DNA of 7,429 nucleotides. Origin: an uncultured Marmoricola sp. (lineage in GTDB: Bacteria > Actinomycetota > Actinomycetes > Propionibacteriales > Nocardioidaceae). Location of the stretch: assembly GCF_943913695.1 (NCBI RefSeq), contig NZ_CALTZE010000161.1:1-7429 (forward strand), written 5' to 3'. The notes under the pieces were generated by a model. It was not told the DNA's origin. It searched no databases and saw nothing but the letters and a program-made list of their open reading frames with translations. Shown here in pieces: positions 6,109 to 7,429 of this stretch. How positions within the stretch are numbered: the stretch's first letter is position 1; the number at the start of each line of letters is the position of its first letter. The position numbers and the translations under genes were made by a program.

Positions 6109-7004
6109 TGACCGCCCTGCCCGCCGCCAGCGCCTCCGACAACGCCGGCCCGGTCGCCGGCGACTTCGTGCTCGCCCTGGACTGCCCCGACCGGCCGGGC
6201 ATCGTGCACGCCGTGACCGGGTTCCTGGTCGAGCACGGCGGCAACATCGTCGAGAGCCAGCAGTACGGCGACCGCGAGGGCGGCCGCTTCTTCATGCGCA
6301 TCGACTTCGAGACCGAGGCCGGCACCACCGCCGAGCAGCTGCGTCTCGACTTCGACCCCATCGCCGAGCGCTTCTCGATGAGCTACGAGCTGTGGGCCGC
6401 GCGGGCGCCGTACCGCACCCTGCTGATGGTCTCCAAGCACCTGCACTGCCTCAACGACCTGCTCTTCCGCCAGAGCACGGGCAACCTGCAGATCGACGTG
6501 CCGGTCGTCGTCTCCAACCACCGCGACGCCGAGCCGCTGGTGCGCTCCCACGGCATCGACTTCCGGCACATCCCGGTCACCCCCGACACCAAGGCCGACG
6601 CGGAGGCCGAGCTGCTGGCGCTGCACGCCGAGCTCGACATCCACCTCGTCGTGCTCGCGCGCTACATGCAGGTGCTCTCCGACGAGACCTGCCGCGCGCT
6701 GTCGGGCCAGGCGATCAACATCCACCACTCGTTCCTGCCGAGCTTCAAGGGCGCCAAGCCCTACCACCAGGCCCACGACCGAGGCGTGAAGCTGGTCGGC
6801 GCGACGGCCCACTACGTCACGGCCGACCTCGACGAGGGCCCGATCATCGAGCAGGACGTCATCCGCGTCGACCACAACCACACGCAGGACCAGCTCGTCG
6901 CCGCCGGCCGCGACGTCGAGGCCGCCGTACTGTCGCGTGCCGTGCGCTGGCACAGCGAGTCCCGCGTGCGCCTCAACGGCCACCGCACGGTCGTGTTCCG
7001 CTAG
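6108..7004 (+). CDS. purU: Formyltetrahydrofolate deformylase
   Basis: This 298-aa enzyme hydrolyses 10-formyl-tetrahydrofolate to formate and tetrahydrofolate. An N-terminal ACT domain (about 18-95, beginning FVLALDCPDRPGIVHAVTGF) is followed by a formyltransferase domain (about 100-298). The catalytic residues expected from PurN/PurU are present: Asn204 and His206 in INIHHSFLPSFKGAKPYH, and Asp242 in LDEGPIIEQD. Length is typical for PurU; the ACT domain and the IHHSFLPSF signature separate it from PurN. The ATG overlaps the MttB-like stop codon, with GGAG 4 nt upstream, so translation is probably coupled. In this setting PurU would close the one-carbon route: methyl-THF made by the module is oxidised to 10-formyl-THF by host enzymes, then PurU releases formate and regenerates acceptor THF. 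A general folate-balancing role, as in E. coli, is not excluded, but operon placement favours the dedicated role. Confidence 0.96.
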   Translation: MTALPAASASDNAGPVAGDFVLALDCPDRPGIVHAVTGFLVEHGGNIVESQQYGDREGGRFFMRIDFETEAGTTAEQLRLDFDPIAERFSMSYELWAARAPYRTLLMVSKHLHCLNDLLFRQSTGNLQIDVPVVVSNHRDAEPLVRSHGIDFRHIPVTPDTKADAEAELLALHAELDIHLVVLARYMQVLSDETCRALSGQAINIHHSFLPSFKGAKPYHQAHDRGVKLVGATAHYVTADLDEGPIIEQDVIRVDHNHTQDQLVAAGRDVEAAVLSRAVRWHSESRVRLNGHRTVVFR

Positions 7005-7022
7005 GTCGCCGGCGGCCGGCAC

Positions 7023-7042
7023 GGGCTTTTCGTACGAAAGGC
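7023..7042. repeat. Near-perfect palindrome, first of a related pair
   Basis: Bases 7025-7042 form an 18-bp palindrome (GCTTTTCGT/ACGAAAGGC) with a single G-T pair, centred on a perfect 12-bp core TTTCGTACGAAA. It begins 21 nt after the purU stop codon, so it could be a transcription terminator or a protein site. Bases 7023-7039 match 7134-7150 at 15 of 17 positions. Confidence 0.6.
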
Positions 7043-7043
7043 A

Positions 7044-7112
7044 CCCCGACAGCGACAACGGGGAGCATTTCCCGGGTTATGAGCCGGAAACCCTCCCCGA
7101 TCACGAGCGGGG
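7044..7112. other. Series of potential hairpins between the two palindromes
   Basis: Between the flanking palindromes the sequence can form CCCCG/CGGGG (7044-7048 with 7059-7063), GGGTT/AACCC (7074-7078 with 7089-7093) extended outward by GGGGA/TCCCC (7060-7064 with 7094-7098), and CCCCG/CGGGG (7095-7099 with 7108-7112). Some are mutually exclusive. No coding region with recognisable content is present. This may simply be G/C-rich spacer, or a structured element. Confidence 0.35.
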
Positions 7113-7132
7113 ACTCACCGGAGCTCGCCGAC

Positions 7133-7156
7133 GGGGCTTTCCGTTCGAAAAGCCCC
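7133..7156. terminator. Probable bidirectional terminator hairpin, second of the palindrome pair
   Basis: GGGGCTTTCCG (7133-7143) pairs with CGAAAAGCCCC (7146-7156) across a 2-nt loop. This is an 11-bp stem with one mismatch. It sits between the convergent purU and VOC-type genes, 13 nt past the latter's stop codon, where a shared terminator is expected. There is no long U tract on either strand, which is common in actinobacteria. Confidence 0.6.
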
Positions 7157-7168
7157 CACCGCGGGTGC

Positions 7169-7429
7169 CTACTGCCCCAGCGACTCCCGGCTGATCTCCG
7201 AGGGGTCGAACGCCCGGGGCTCGACGAGCACCAGCCAGTTGCCGGAGTTGTCGCGGACCAGCGCCTCGACGCCGTAGGGACGGTCCTCGGGCTGCTGCAG
7301 CACGGTGACGCCCTTGGCCTCGAGGTCCTTCACGGTGGCGCGGCAGTCGCTCACGTTGAGACCGGGGCCGTTGAGACCGCCCTCGTCGAGCGCCCGCTCC
7401 AGGGCGGCGATCATGTCGGGGCTGAAGGG
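7169..7429 (-). CDS. VOC-family (glyoxalase/bleomycin-resistance fold) protein, C-terminal part
   Basis: Only the last 86 residues are inside the window; the reading frame is open through the right edge, so the start lies outside. The visible part looks like the second beta-alpha-beta-beta-beta module of the vicinal oxygen chelate fold: a strand LNVSDCRATVKDLEAKGV, then PEDRPYGVEALVRDNSGN and the terminal strand WLVLVEPR, whose Glu is at the position of the usual metal ligand. An internal ATG at 7414 is unlikely to be the true start, because it would leave only half a module. The short C-terminal tail FDPSEISRESLGQ has no known role. It converges on purU and shows no link to the demethylation module. 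The substrate and the exact subfamily cannot be assigned. Confidence 0.75.
   Translation of the reverse strand, partial: PFSPDMIAALERALDEGGLNGPGLNVSDCRATVKDLEAKGVTVLQQPEDRPYGVEALVRDNSGNWLVLVEPRAFDPSEISRESLGQ

Overview
The window is high-GC throughout (roughly two thirds to 70% by eye), with strong G/C bias at third codon positions, 4-bp gene overlaps and GAGGAG-type ribosome sites. This fits an actinobacterium; an 18-bp intergenic repeat at the left end hints at Nocardioides or a relative, but taxonomy here is inference.

Layout: 1-123 is the gene-free left edge with small hairpins and the direct repeat. Bases 124-4488 (minus strand) hold a tightly packed four-gene operon, transcribed right to left: an IclR-family regulator, a B12-binding corrinoid protein, a pterin-binding (methyltetrahydrofolate-type) methyltransferase, and a RACo-like [2Fe-2S]/ASKHA corrinoid activator. 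Each gene overlaps the next by 4 bp. Bases 4489-4647 are a divergent promoter region. Bases 4648-7004 (plus strand) hold a two-gene operon: a non-pyrrolysine MttB-family (trimethylamine/betaine-type) methyltransferase overlapping purU, formyltetrahydrofolate deformylase. Bases 7005-7168 are a structured convergent intergenic region with two related palindromes, and 7169-7429 is the C-terminal part of a VOC (glyoxalase/bleomycin-resistance fold) protein cut by the window edge.

The genes together form a nearly self-contained corrinoid-dependent demethylation module. The MttB-like enzyme would take a methyl group from a quaternary amine (substrate unknown; glycine betaine, proline betaine, carnitine and related compounds are known for the family) and put it on the corrinoid protein. 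The pterin-binding enzyme would pass it to tetrahydrofolate. The RACo-like protein would re-reduce corrinoid that has been oxidised to Co(II). Host enzymes not in this window (MetF and FolD types) could oxidise methyl-THF to 10-formyl-THF, and PurU would release formate and return free THF. The architecture matches the MtgB/MtgC/MtgA scheme described from anaerobes such as Desulfitobacterium. What stands out is its linkage to PurU and an IclR regulator in what looks like an actinobacterial genome.
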